From an uncultured Oleispira sp. (GTDB lineage Bacteria; Pseudomonadota; Gammaproteobacteria; Pseudomonadales; Oceanobacteraceae), in assembly GCA_913061415.1 (NCBI GenBank), contig CAJXUD010000002.1:124001-188000 (forward strand): a stretch of 64,000 nt of DNA, in the 5' to 3' direction. Made by a program: the position numbers and the translations under genes. The notes under the pieces are model-generated. The model had not been told where the DNA came from. It made no database searches and saw nothing but the letters and a program-made list of their open reading frames with translations. Below, one piece after another: positions 1-7,679 of the stretch (position 1 is its first letter; each line of letters starts with the position of its first letter).

Positions 1-624
1 GGCTGGCGCGTAAGCAACATCAACACTGCCATTATTAAACTTGCCAGAGAAATTGGCTGAATTAGAAGGCACCATTGAGGCCCCCACATGATTAACCAAA
101 AAGATTGATGGCTGATCATAATCAATCGTTGCAATACGCTTACCCGACAGCTCTTCTAAGGTATCAATCGTTTTATCACGGGTGAAGAGGTAAATAGGGC
201 CTGCTGGCATAATGCCTGCAACCTCGTATTGACCTTCACGCATGAACTTAGCTGCTTTAGGACTAGAAATAGTGGCTAACAACTTTCGCAACATCGCTTC
301 ATCACTAATCGCACCAATAGCAGCGATAGTCGCCGTAAAGTTGTTGAAAGGTCGCACTCGCGCACCGGTGACTAAAGCGGCATCACATTGGCCGGCTTTA
401 AAATCATCAATAGCAATTTTCTCATCCGTATAGGCACGAGGTTCTAAATCGACCCCCCAATCAAAAGCAACGTTGCGATAGTCTTTCATTGTATTAAACA
501 ATGAACCGTTAGCACCGAGCGGATCAAACACACAGATACTCAATTTAGGTAATACCTGAGTTTGAGTAGCTTGTGCTAATACCAAGGTTGGTAATAAAAG
601 AACAAAAAGTAACACCGAGCGCAT
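1..624 (-). CDS. Periplasmic solute-binding protein, TRAP-associated type (3' end cut by window edge)
   Basis: The reading frame starts at the ATG at 624-622 and runs off the left edge, so about 208 residues are seen. The N-terminus is a typical signal peptide (MRSVLLFVLLLPTLVLAQA). The mature part has the look of a bilobed substrate-binding protein (SICVFDPLGANG near the start, then a KRIATIDYD segment). It starts 4 bases after the stop of the upstream lipoprotein gene, so the two are almost certainly translationally coupled. The pairing of an extracellular binding protein with a TatT-like lipoprotein suggests a TRAP-type transporter whose membrane subunits would lie to the left of this window. 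The substrate cannot be read from the sequence. The family assignment rests on my recognition of the sequence style, not on a search. Confidence 0.6.
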   Translation of the reverse strand, partial: MRSVLLFVLLLPTLVLAQATQTQVLPKLSICVFDPLGANGSLFNTMKDYRNVAFDWGVDLEPRAYTDEKIAIDDFKAGQCDAALVTGARVRPFNNFTATIAAIGAISDEAMLRKLLATISSPKAAKFMREGQYEVAGIMPAGPIYLFTRDKTIDTLEELSGKRIATIDYDQPSIFLVNHVGASMVPSNSANFSGKFNNGSVDVAYAPA

Positions 625-628
625 TTGA

Positions 629-1639
629 TTAATCCTCTAACAAATCATTAATATCTAAAGCTTCTTCTGCTGGAGACGCATCATCCCAGAAAGTACCTAA
701 GCCACCAATTGGAGTACGGCTGCCTGTTGCTTCTGTCCACAAACGATCTGATACCGCTAAAACTTGCTGAGTCGCTACAATATCAAGCATGCGATAATTT
801 TTGTTTGAAGGCGTCGTTTTAACCGATTGAGCATGACGACGAATGGCATCACGTAAACGTTCTTCATTACCTGATCCGTCAGCGATAACGACTTCAACGG
901 CTTGTGCTAAGCGAACACCAGACTCACCCGCTAGTTCACTTGCATCAGCCAGTTCCTGCCAAGGATCCACACCATCTGGTGCATTATCAGGCATCATTGT
1001 CCATACTGCCGCTTGCATTGCTTTTGGAACACCCCACCAGCGTTTAGCATCGATACACTGGCTACCACGAACAGATTTCATTGCGATGTCTTTTGGTACG
1101 CCAACTTCACCTTGGCCACGAACATCACTCATTACGGCCTGCATACCACTCACTAGACCGAGCATCCAAAAGAATTCTTCATCTTCATCAAGATCAGGGC
1201 ATTCCTCACCAGGCTCGCCGAACTCAGCAACTAAGTGCTTATAGGCTTTATATTGACGATTGGCTGCTAATGAAAATAAGCGTTTTTGGCGGATACGAGC
1301 ATCTTTAGCTTCGCCGATGTTTTGTGCTTTGTAAGCACGAAGATAGGTAAGTCCTTCTTCACTTGCCTGTGCTTCAGCACACGCACCTGCTTGCATGTAC
1401 ATAGACGTTGCTAAACGATCTGGGTACCAAGTTAATTCACTGAAAGATAAAAGCATCGGAGTCATGCTTTCACTCATGGCACAGCCCATTTCGGTATCAT
1501 CGGTTTTCATTACATACGGCATGGCATAGTCTTCGGCAAAGTCGTATGCAAACCACCCGGTGGTTCTATAGATTGAGCTACAACCCGTGAGGGTTACTAA
1601 TAAAAGTGCCGCAATGGCAGAGCGAATGCTGAAGTACAT
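629..1639 (-). CDS. Outer-membrane/periplasmic lipoprotein, TRAP transporter T-component-like
   Basis: A 336-residue lipoprotein: the signal peptide ends in a clear lipobox (LTGC, Cys at about residue 20). The body is largely helical, rich in Ala and Met, with repeated short helices that would suit a TPR-like fold, as in TatT proteins that associate with TRAP binding proteins. A Shine-Dalgarno-like CGGAGA lies 6 bases before the ATG. The gene is followed after 4 bases by the binding-protein gene. TatT proteins are thought to form a periplasmic pore or chaperone for hydrophobic ligands delivered to the P-component; whether this one does so is inference. An unrelated helical lipoprotein is the main alternative. 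Confidence 0.55.
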   Translation of the reverse strand: MYFSIRSAIAALLLVTLTGCSSIYRTTGWFAYDFAEDYAMPYVMKTDDTEMGCAMSESMTPMLLSFSELTWYPDRLATSMYMQAGACAEAQASEEGLTYLRAYKAQNIGEAKDARIRQKRLFSLAANRQYKAYKHLVAEFGEPGEECPDLDEDEEFFWMLGLVSGMQAVMSDVRGQGEVGVPKDIAMKSVRGSQCIDAKRWWGVPKAMQAAVWTMMPDNAPDGVDPWQELADASELAGESGVRLAQAVEVVIADGSGNEERLRDAIRRHAQSVKTTPSNKNYRMLDIVATQQVLAVSDRLWTEATGSRTPIGGLGTFWDDASPAEEALDINDLLED

Positions 1640-1956
1640 TGCTATCTCCGTTAATGTAATTTTTTGTTATTTTGGCTTGAGATAATACAGTATTTAATCG
1701 CCATTACTAGCCTTTACCTTGCTCGAATACTCATGTTGATAGCACTGATTTAATAATTTGTTCAGTGCCCCAAGCCATCAATACAAACCGCTAGGTACTA
1801 TCGTTCTTCTTAGTTAGGTATTCGCTAGGTAAATATCAATAAACAAACGATTTTGATTCGTTTTTAGGGCTGGTATTCCAAAGGCGAGTAATATTTGAGC
1901 AAAAAAAAAGCAATACTTAGAAGTATTGCTTTTTTGCAGGCATAGATCCTTTTAGA
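1640..1956. other. Intergenic stretch, promoter side of lipoprotein gene plus a terminator
   Basis: This 317-base gap has no reading frame I would support. Its left part must carry the promoter for the minus-strand lipoprotein/binding-protein pair; its right end holds the hairpin listed separately at 1901-1936. Confidence 0.5.
1901..1936 (-). terminator. Rho-independent terminator (bidirectional), after the 109-aa gene
   Basis: A 10-bp perfect stem (AGCAATACTT / AAGTATTGCT) with a 2-base spacer is flanked by nine A's on the left and six T's on the right. It lies directly downstream of the minus-strand gene at 1957-2286 and would stop its transcript. Confidence 0.8.
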
Positions 1957-2286
1957 TCAAGCTGTGGGAGTTATGTTTTTAACATTCTTAGCGGTGAAGT
2001 ACGCAAAGCCACCCTCAATATCTCCTACCTCAACGCGATGAGGCGATAACGGTGAGTTTTTTAAACTCGCGACATACACACCTTTTGCAGTAATTAAATT
2101 CTTTTCAATGTCATTAAAATGAGGCTGAGAAAAAGCAAATGTCTGCCTTTCACACCCTCGTTCAATAGTCATAATTAATTGAGCATCTGCTAATTCATTA
2201 GCACGAAAAAAATTAACATAAGTAACCTGATACTCTTCTTCAAACTCGTATAAATAACGACCAACTTGCTGACGACTTATGCTCAT
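1957..2286 (-). CDS. Small hypothetical protein, 109 aa
   Basis: I do not recognise this protein. It has no signal peptide or membrane segment, is acidic at the N-terminus (YEFEEEYQVTYVNF) and has alternating hydrophobic and polar residues suggesting a compact alpha/beta fold. It stands alone, with its own terminator immediately downstream and a 412-base gap upstream, so it is a single-gene transcript. No good Shine-Dalgarno is visible in front of the ATG at 2286. Codon use is like its neighbours, so it is probably a real gene. Confidence 0.6.
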   Translation of the reverse strand: MSISRQQVGRYLYEFEEEYQVTYVNFFRANELADAQLIMTIERGCERQTFAFSQPHFNDIEKNLITAKGVYVASLKNSPLSPHRVEVGDIEGGFAYFTAKNVKNITPTA

Positions 2287-2698
2287 ATGCCTGAACTACC
2301 TATATAAATAAACTGATGTCTCACTATAAGTATTAGTTAGGATACTCCTGCTTTTCAAATCAAAATAACAGAAAACTACAGACCATTTTAACGCGTCATT
2401 TTTCAGTTGGTTTTATCAAGAAAATGGCATCGTTTATAGTCACTGCATTGGCGCATTGTTACTATTTCGAGCTTTTGTAAAAACAGGCATCTAAAATTCG
2501 ACTCAAATATATTCAGTATTAAACACATGATTTCCTATGATTTTCTCTCAACAGCACCCAACCAGGCCGACTATTTCGCTTAAATACAAAAATAGACTAA
2601 TCCAATTTGACGACTGCGTGCGTATATAGGTTAATCACATCAATAACAGCACTGCTGATACGACATACAGCACCATTATATAGGCCCGATATTTCGTT
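2287..2698. other. Intergenic stretch between divergent genes
   Basis: This 412-base AT-rich gap separates the minus-strand 109-aa gene from the plus-strand CbiX gene, so it should hold both promoters. I looked for a cobalamin riboswitch before the chelatase gene and saw none of its conserved boxes. No reading frame or strong hairpin is evident. Confidence 0.5.
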
Positions 2699-3091
2699 AT
2701 GAAAGATAAAACTGCCAACATTTTATTAGCTCATGGTAGCCGCGACCCAAAGTGGCAGCGCCCCTTCATTGATATGGCTGATGCGATTAAACAGCAAGCC
2801 AAAGCCTCATCTTCTGGGACTTCACCAGAGATCGTGGTTGAGCTGGCTTATATGGAGCTTTGCGAACCGACCTTAGAGAATGTTTGTGAGCAGCTCGCCA
2901 AGCAAGGCTTTAACCTGATCAATATTTATCCCGTCTTTTTCGCGGCTGGCACACACCTTCGTATTGATGTTCCTAAGCAACTAAAGTCAATCGAATCAGA
3001 ACTCGGTTTACGCACCCAACTACATCCACCCGTTGGCCAAGAAATCTCGGTTCAAAACGCCATTACAGAAGTGATCATGCAAAGGCTCTAA
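2699..3091 (+). CDS. cbiX: Short CbiX/SirB-type sirohydrochlorin chelatase
   Basis: A 130-residue cytoplasmic protein with the family signature HGSRDP near residue 12 and a second conserved segment, PVFFAAGTHLRIDVP, whose His is a likely metal ligand. The length matches the single-domain short form (CbiX-S) that works as a dimer; long forms are about twice the size. Short CbiX inserts cobalt or iron into sirohydrochlorin. No corrin-ring synthesis genes occur in the window, so a role in siroheme formation or cobalt handling is as likely as one in B12 synthesis. The next gene, 152 bases downstream, is a TonB-dependent receptor on the same strand; co-transcription is possible but not shown. Confidence 0.8.
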   Translation: MKDKTANILLAHGSRDPKWQRPFIDMADAIKQQAKASSSGTSPEIVVELAYMELCEPTLENVCEQLAKQGFNLINIYPVFFAAGTHLRIDVPKQLKSIESELGLRTQLHPPVGQEISVQNAITEVIMQRL

Positions 3092-3243
3092 TGCCGTTCA
3101 AAGCCGACTCGGCAATGATGAGTCTTTAATAAGGATGAGCCCTTGATACAGTGGCTTTCATAATTGCTTTTGTTGATATTGCTTTATTAGCTAAAGCGAT
3201 ATTTACTGGGTGTAATAAAAGAATGTCTCGCTAAGGACTGCAC

Positions 3244-5268
3244 ATGTCTCGCTTGCTTAAAAATAAAAACATTTATAGATCACTGCATAGCACAATATTT
3301 GCGGTTACTTGCCTCACGTCGACGTTGGTTAATGCCAATAATGAAGCGGAATTAGATGACATTAGAATTACCGCTAAAGACGACTCTTTAACAGAAATTT
3401 CAACCAAAAAGTTGCTGCGAATTCCAGGCGCAGGGAATGACCCATTACGTGCAATAGAGGCATTACCTGGGGTCACTTTTTCTACCGGGAGAAACGCAGA
3501 GCCAGCAGTAAGAGGCTCCTCTCCTGATGATAATTTGTACATCATCGATTTCATGCCCGTCGCTAACATCTTTCATTTCGATGGATCCAGTCTCTTAAAT
3601 GATAATGTTATCCAGGATTTTAAGCTTGAAGCCGCCGCTTTTGACGCTCAATACAACAATGCGACCGGAGCCGTCATAGAAGCTAACTCTCGTGCACCTT
3701 ATACAGACCGCAAGCAGGCTGTTATCGACTTCAGCTTTTTAAAAGCAGGTATTCTGCTAGAAACTCCGATTACCGAAAACTCAGCAGCGTACTTATCGGT
3801 AAGACAAAGCTTGATTCATTTTTACATCGAAAACCTATTAGATGATGAGGATTTTGAATTTACCACCGTACCAGAATATTACGACTACCAAGCCAAGTAT
3901 CAACTTCAGCTTTCAGATGACGATAGCATCAGTGTTCAAGCGCTTGGTTCAAGAGATAAAGCAGGATTATTGTTTTCTGAAGATTCGGATACAGTAAAAA
4001 GAGACCCGGGGTTAAGCGGTGGAATTAGTGTTAACTCTTACTTTCACTCGCAAGGCATTTTATTAGAAAATACCTTATCAGACTCAACACGACTTAAAAC
4101 CGGTTTTTCTCACATGCTGAGAAATATCGACTTAGGAATCGGCTTAGAGAATGACCTTAACGCTAGAAGCGAGGATTACTCCCTTAGGTCTCACCTAACA
4201 ACCAATTTAAATTTATACCACACCCTGAGAACGGGTATTGATATTGTAGAAAACCATATCGACTTTGACGGTGATTTTACTGCGCAGCCCTGCACAGAAC
4301 TTCAGGCCGATTGTTCTTTATCTGAAAACACTTCCCGCATCGCCGAAAGCGACAATCGTAAAATTTATAACTACGATGTTTTTATAGCCGATGACTGGTT
4401 TGTAACCCCTAGATTGTCATTAACGCCTGGAGTTACCGGATCTTATGACGACTACTCTGAGCAAACGTTCTTACAAGGAAAGTTTAAATTTCGCTGGGAA
4501 TTCATCGACTATTGGTGGCTCAATGGTGGATGGGGGCAATACCATAAGTTCACTGATAATTTTGCTGAAGTCGCAAAAGGATTTGGTAATCCAGACCTAA
4601 AACAATCGACCTCCGATCACTATACGCTGGGGATTGAGCATCAATTAAATGAAACTCTACTGATAAAATTTGATAGCTATTACAAAACCTTCGATGATCT
4701 CGTGGTCGCCAATATTGACCCTACGACCCCTCGCTATACCAATGATGCCGACGGAGATGCTTATGGCTTCGAGCTCTTTTTAAATAAATCCTTCAGTGAA
4801 GGTTGGTACGGCTGGGTCTCTGCGGCTTACTCCGAAACTCGTCGTCGCAACAAACTAACAGGGGAAGACTTTAAATATAACTACGACCAGCCCTGGATTG
4901 TTAATTTGGTATCAAACCATGAGCTTAACCAAGACTGGACGCTCGGTTTTAAATGGCGCTATCAAAGCGGACAATTGATTACCCCTGTGGTTTCGGCTGC
5001 ACAAACAAACGTAGATAACCCGGATAAATATGTTCCAGTCTATGGTGACCTAAACTCTAGGCGCTTACCCGATATCCATAAACTGGATATCCGCTTAGAC
5101 AGAAATTATCAGTATAAAAAATGGAACATGGATTTGTACGTCGAAGTATTAAATGTTTATAACCAAGCAAATGTATCAGGCTATAAATACAATGAAGACT
5201 ACACTGATAAAGAAGACATCACAGGCTTACCGACCATTGTCTCGTTCGGTATAAAAGCAAACCTATAA
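3244..5268 (+). CDS. TonB-dependent outer-membrane receptor, substrate unknown
   Basis: A 674-residue receptor with an N-terminal signal peptide (probable cleavage after VNA, about residue 31), a TonB-box-like LDDIRITA just after it, and a plug domain at about residues 45-160 (LRAIEALPGV, then AVRGSSPDDNLYIIDF). The rest alternates aromatic and polar residues as in a 22-strand beta-barrel, ending in FGIKANL with a C-terminal hydrophobic strand. An AAGGA ribosome-binding site lies 9 bases upstream of the ATG. The preceding chelatase hints at a metal or tetrapyrrole link, but the substrate cannot be read from sequence. It is clearly different from the BtuB-like receptor at 20282. Confidence 0.85.
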   Translation: MSRLLKNKNIYRSLHSTIFAVTCLTSTLVNANNEAELDDIRITAKDDSLTEISTKKLLRIPGAGNDPLRAIEALPGVTFSTGRNAEPAVRGSSPDDNLYIIDFMPVANIFHFDGSSLLNDNVIQDFKLEAAAFDAQYNNATGAVIEANSRAPYTDRKQAVIDFSFLKAGILLETPITENSAAYLSVRQSLIHFYIENLLDDEDFEFTTVPEYYDYQAKYQLQLSDDDSISVQALGSRDKAGLLFSEDSDTVKRDPGLSGGISVNSYFHSQGILLENTLSDSTRLKTGFSHMLRNIDLGIGLENDLNARSEDYSLRSHLTTNLNLYHTLRTGIDIVENHIDFDGDFTAQPCTELQADCSLSENTSRIAESDNRKIYNYDVFIADDWFVTPRLSLTPGVTGSYDDYSEQTFLQGKFKFRWEFIDYWWLNGGWGQYHKFTDNFAEVAKGFGNPDLKQSTSDHYTLGIEHQLNETLLIKFDSYYKTFDDLVVANIDPTTPRYTNDADGDAYGFELFLNKSFSEGWYGWVSAAYSETRRRNKLTGEDFKYNYDQPWIVNLVSNHELNQDWTLGFKWRYQSGQLITPVVSAAQTNVDNPDKYVPVYGDLNSRRLPDIHKLDIRLDRNYQYKKWNMDLYVEVLNVYNQANVSGYKYNEDYTDKEDITGLPTIVSFGIKANL

Positions 5269-5412
5269 ACAGATAAAGGGCTGTTTATAGCACTGAACAT
5301 CAATCGAGAAAGGTAGCAACCTGATCGATATAATCCCGACTTAGGGTTGTTTTATTCTAATTCAACCCTACATTAGCTACTCACCAGTGCAATCTAGCCT
5401 AGGGCGGAATAC

Positions 5413-6381
5413 ATGCTGATCGGTAAACGAGAAGAATTCGATTTAAATGAAATGGCCATATTTGTTCGTGTGGTCGAATCCGGTAGCTTCACAGGTGCCG
5501 CTAAAGCCTTAGGCTTACCTAAGTCGACCGTTAGCCGTAAAATCACTCAGCTAGAAGAGCGCTTAGGTGTAAGACTAATTCAACGCACAACCCGTAGCCT
5601 CAGTCTTACCGATACCGGTAGCGCCTATCACGAACACTGCGCTCGCATTCTCGGTGATATTGAAGAAGCCAATACAGCCGTTACCCAAATGCAGAGTACG
5701 CCTAGCGGCACACTTCGCATTACTGCCCCAGTGTTGTTTGGTTCAACCGTTTTATCAGGGTTAATTGCCGAATATATGGAGCTGCACCCACAGGTTAATA
5801 TCGATTTAATTTTAACCGATCAACTACTGGACTTAGTACAAGACGGAATCGATGTTGCTTTTCGTGTGGGACATTTAGAAGATTCATCTCTTATTGGTCG
5901 CTATCTTGGCGACGTAAAAGCCATTCTTTGTGCAAGCTCAGAGTATATCGAACGCTTTGGTCAGCCTATGCACCCAAATGAAATTCAGAATCACCAGGTG
6001 ATCTCTGCGACAGGTTGGACGCAGTGGTCTTTAAAGGGCCCTAACGCACAAGAAATTAACGTCAACATTAAGCCCCGCTTAAAAGTGAACGATCTTTCAA
6101 GTCTTTACACACTAGCTTTATCGGGTGCCGGCATCACAGCACTGCCGGTATTGATTGCGGCTTCAGCGATCAAGAGTAAAAACCTGATTCCAATACTATG
6201 TGATTGGCCATTTGAAGCGCACCCAATTCATACCTTGTATGCAAGCAATCGACATTTATCCGCAAAAGTCAGAAGCTTTGTTGATTTTGTAATTGAGCAA
6301 GTTAGACCCAACCCTCCATGGTTAGTCGATATGGAAGGTCACGATAAATGTGAAATGGAAGAGCTTTCCCTAGATAAATAG
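5413..6381 (+). CDS. LysR-family transcriptional regulator
   Basis: 322 residues with the usual layout: an N-terminal winged helix-turn-helix (about residues 14-73; SFTGAAKALGLPKSTVSRKI is the recognition region) and a periplasmic-binding-protein-like effector domain from about residue 100 (GTLRITAPVLFG onwards). It resembles the CrgA/YafC-like subgroup. The ATG at 5413 gives a slightly long N-terminus; an internal ATG at codon 14 would remove conserved sequence, so I kept the first. It is preceded by a TonB receptor gene on the same strand; LysR proteins usually control neighbours, but no target can be named. Its stop codon lies inside a 16-bp tandem duplication (6371-6402). Confidence 0.88.
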   Translation: MLIGKREEFDLNEMAIFVRVVESGSFTGAAKALGLPKSTVSRKITQLEERLGVRLIQRTTRSLSLTDTGSAYHEHCARILGDIEEANTAVTQMQSTPSGTLRITAPVLFGSTVLSGLIAEYMELHPQVNIDLILTDQLLDLVQDGIDVAFRVGHLEDSSLIGRYLGDVKAILCASSEYIERFGQPMHPNEIQNHQVISATGWTQWSLKGPNAQEINVNIKPRLKVNDLSSLYTLALSGAGITALPVLIAASAIKSKNLIPILCDWPFEAHPIHTLYASNRHLSAKVRSFVDFVIEQVRPNPPWLVDMEGHDKCEMEELSLDK

Positions 6382-6402
6382 CTGAATAGATAAATAGCTA
6401 AA
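6371..6402. repeat. 16-bp tandem duplication across the LysR stop codon
   Basis: TAGATAAATAGCTGAA at 6371-6386 is followed at once by TAGATAAATAGCTAAA at 6387-6402 (15 of 16 identical). The first copy contains the LysR stop codon at 6379-6381. Confidence 0.85.
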
Positions 6403-6433
6403 TACGTATTTAAATGAGTGGCTAAAGGTTTAA

Positions 6434-7597
6434 TTAAGCAAGCTTTTCTAAGCTTTCAATAATTTTTGTCATTTGGGCTGGATTAATCTTATCGGTTTTA
6501 AACAGGCCATCAATATGGACTAAAAACTGATGAAGATCTTTATCTAAGTTCAAGCCCTCATTGAATACTTTGCTCGTCCGGACAATAGCCAACTCAATGG
6601 TCGTTTGTAAACTAGTTTCTTGCTCTTCACTCATTCCAAGGTATTGCATTGAGCCTTCAATGCTATCGGCCATATCTTCAACAACCGCCGCGATATCCTT
6701 CATGACGACCTGATAACTCTCATCAACAGACGACATAAGATCTTTCATTTTAATCGTTAAGCTACGAACCAAGTTTTTCTCTAAGGCTAAGCTATCGAGC
6801 GTATCTAACGCTTTTACCCTTGCATCAATACCCTGTAATAATGAAAAAACATTGTCTTTAATCGCCCCATATTTCTTCTCATCATCAATCGGCATATTTT
6901 TAACCAATAAAGAAACCGATTCATAATTCATCACCGAACGATGGCCAAAATCGACATAACGACCTTGGTCTTTCATTTCAGACAGCAGTTTAGATTCTAA
7001 TGACTTTGACATGCCATTAGCCTCCATGTTTTTTACCACAAACTGACTGCGCATTTGCAAACTACAACTTAGGCCATAAGATTTTAATGCTTGAAAAACC
7101 CTCATGCCTAGCTCATCCAGGTTCCCACATTTATTCACATCTAATAAAAATTGAATATTGACCCCAAGATCACTCGTGCCTGACATCGCAATGTAGGCCA
7201 TTTCGGTTGCTTGAGCGAGTTGCATTTTTAGCTGATCATTAGCAATTTTGTTAATAATTAATCGCTCTAGACGACCATGTAATTCGGTTTTAAGATCTTC
7301 AATCGAGAGATAGTCATCTGCGCCGCAATCATAAGCGGCTAATCGCTCTTCATTACTATCAATAGAACTGACAAAAATAACCGGGATTTCAAAGGATGAT
7401 TTTATATTTTGACAGATATCAAATACCGAAGGACAAGACATATCAGCCAAAACCAGCTGATAGCTACTCGCACTTAATGCCTGTAAACAGCTAGCTTCAT
7501 CCTTAATTAAGTGTGATTCAAAAGATTCATCTAGCTGATTTTTGAGGCTAATATGACTATCGCAACCAAGGAGTATTATTGAATAACGCGCGTCCAT
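6434..7597 (-). CDS. Degenerate receiver-domain protein with helical C-terminal region
   Basis: 387 residues. Residues 1-115 fold like a response-regulator receiver: the phosphoacceptor position is Asp52 (LADMSCP), the switch Ser is in VIFVSS (residue 77/78), and GADDYL at 92-97 is the usual end of the domain. Two hallmarks are missing: the N-terminal acidic pair is only partly kept (GCDSH), and the invariant Lys after GADDYL(S/T) is Ile99. Phosphorylation may therefore be weak or lost. No DNA-binding or enzymatic output domain is seen; residues 120-387 are predicted mostly helical, with a long coiled-coil-like C-terminal half. It lies 82 bases downstream of the MalT-like regulator on the same strand, so the two may be co-transcribed. 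Function unknown. Confidence 0.7.
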   Translation of the reverse strand: MDARYSIILLGCDSHISLKNQLDESFESHLIKDEASCLQALSASSYQLVLADMSCPSVFDICQNIKSSFEIPVIFVSSIDSNEERLAAYDCGADDYLSIEDLKTELHGRLERLIINKIANDQLKMQLAQATEMAYIAMSGTSDLGVNIQFLLDVNKCGNLDELGMRVFQALKSYGLSCSLQMRSQFVVKNMEANGMSKSLESKLLSEMKDQGRYVDFGHRSVMNYESVSLLVKNMPIDDEKKYGAIKDNVFSLLQGIDARVKALDTLDSLALEKNLVRSLTIKMKDLMSSVDESYQVVMKDIAAVVEDMADSIEGSMQYLGMSEEQETSLQTTIELAIVRTSKVFNEGLNLDKDLHQFLVHIDGLFKTDKINPAQMTKIIESLEKLA

Positions 7598-7679
7598 GCT
7601 GACCTCATACCGATTAATAAAATTATTAGTTATCCATTAGGTATAGACAATACAAAGCAAGTTATCAATGTGCGTTATT

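Noticed and set aside
2287-2698. Possible cobalamin riboswitch before the CbiX gene
   Set aside because: A GTCACTGCATT segment resembles one box, but the other conserved boxes are absent.
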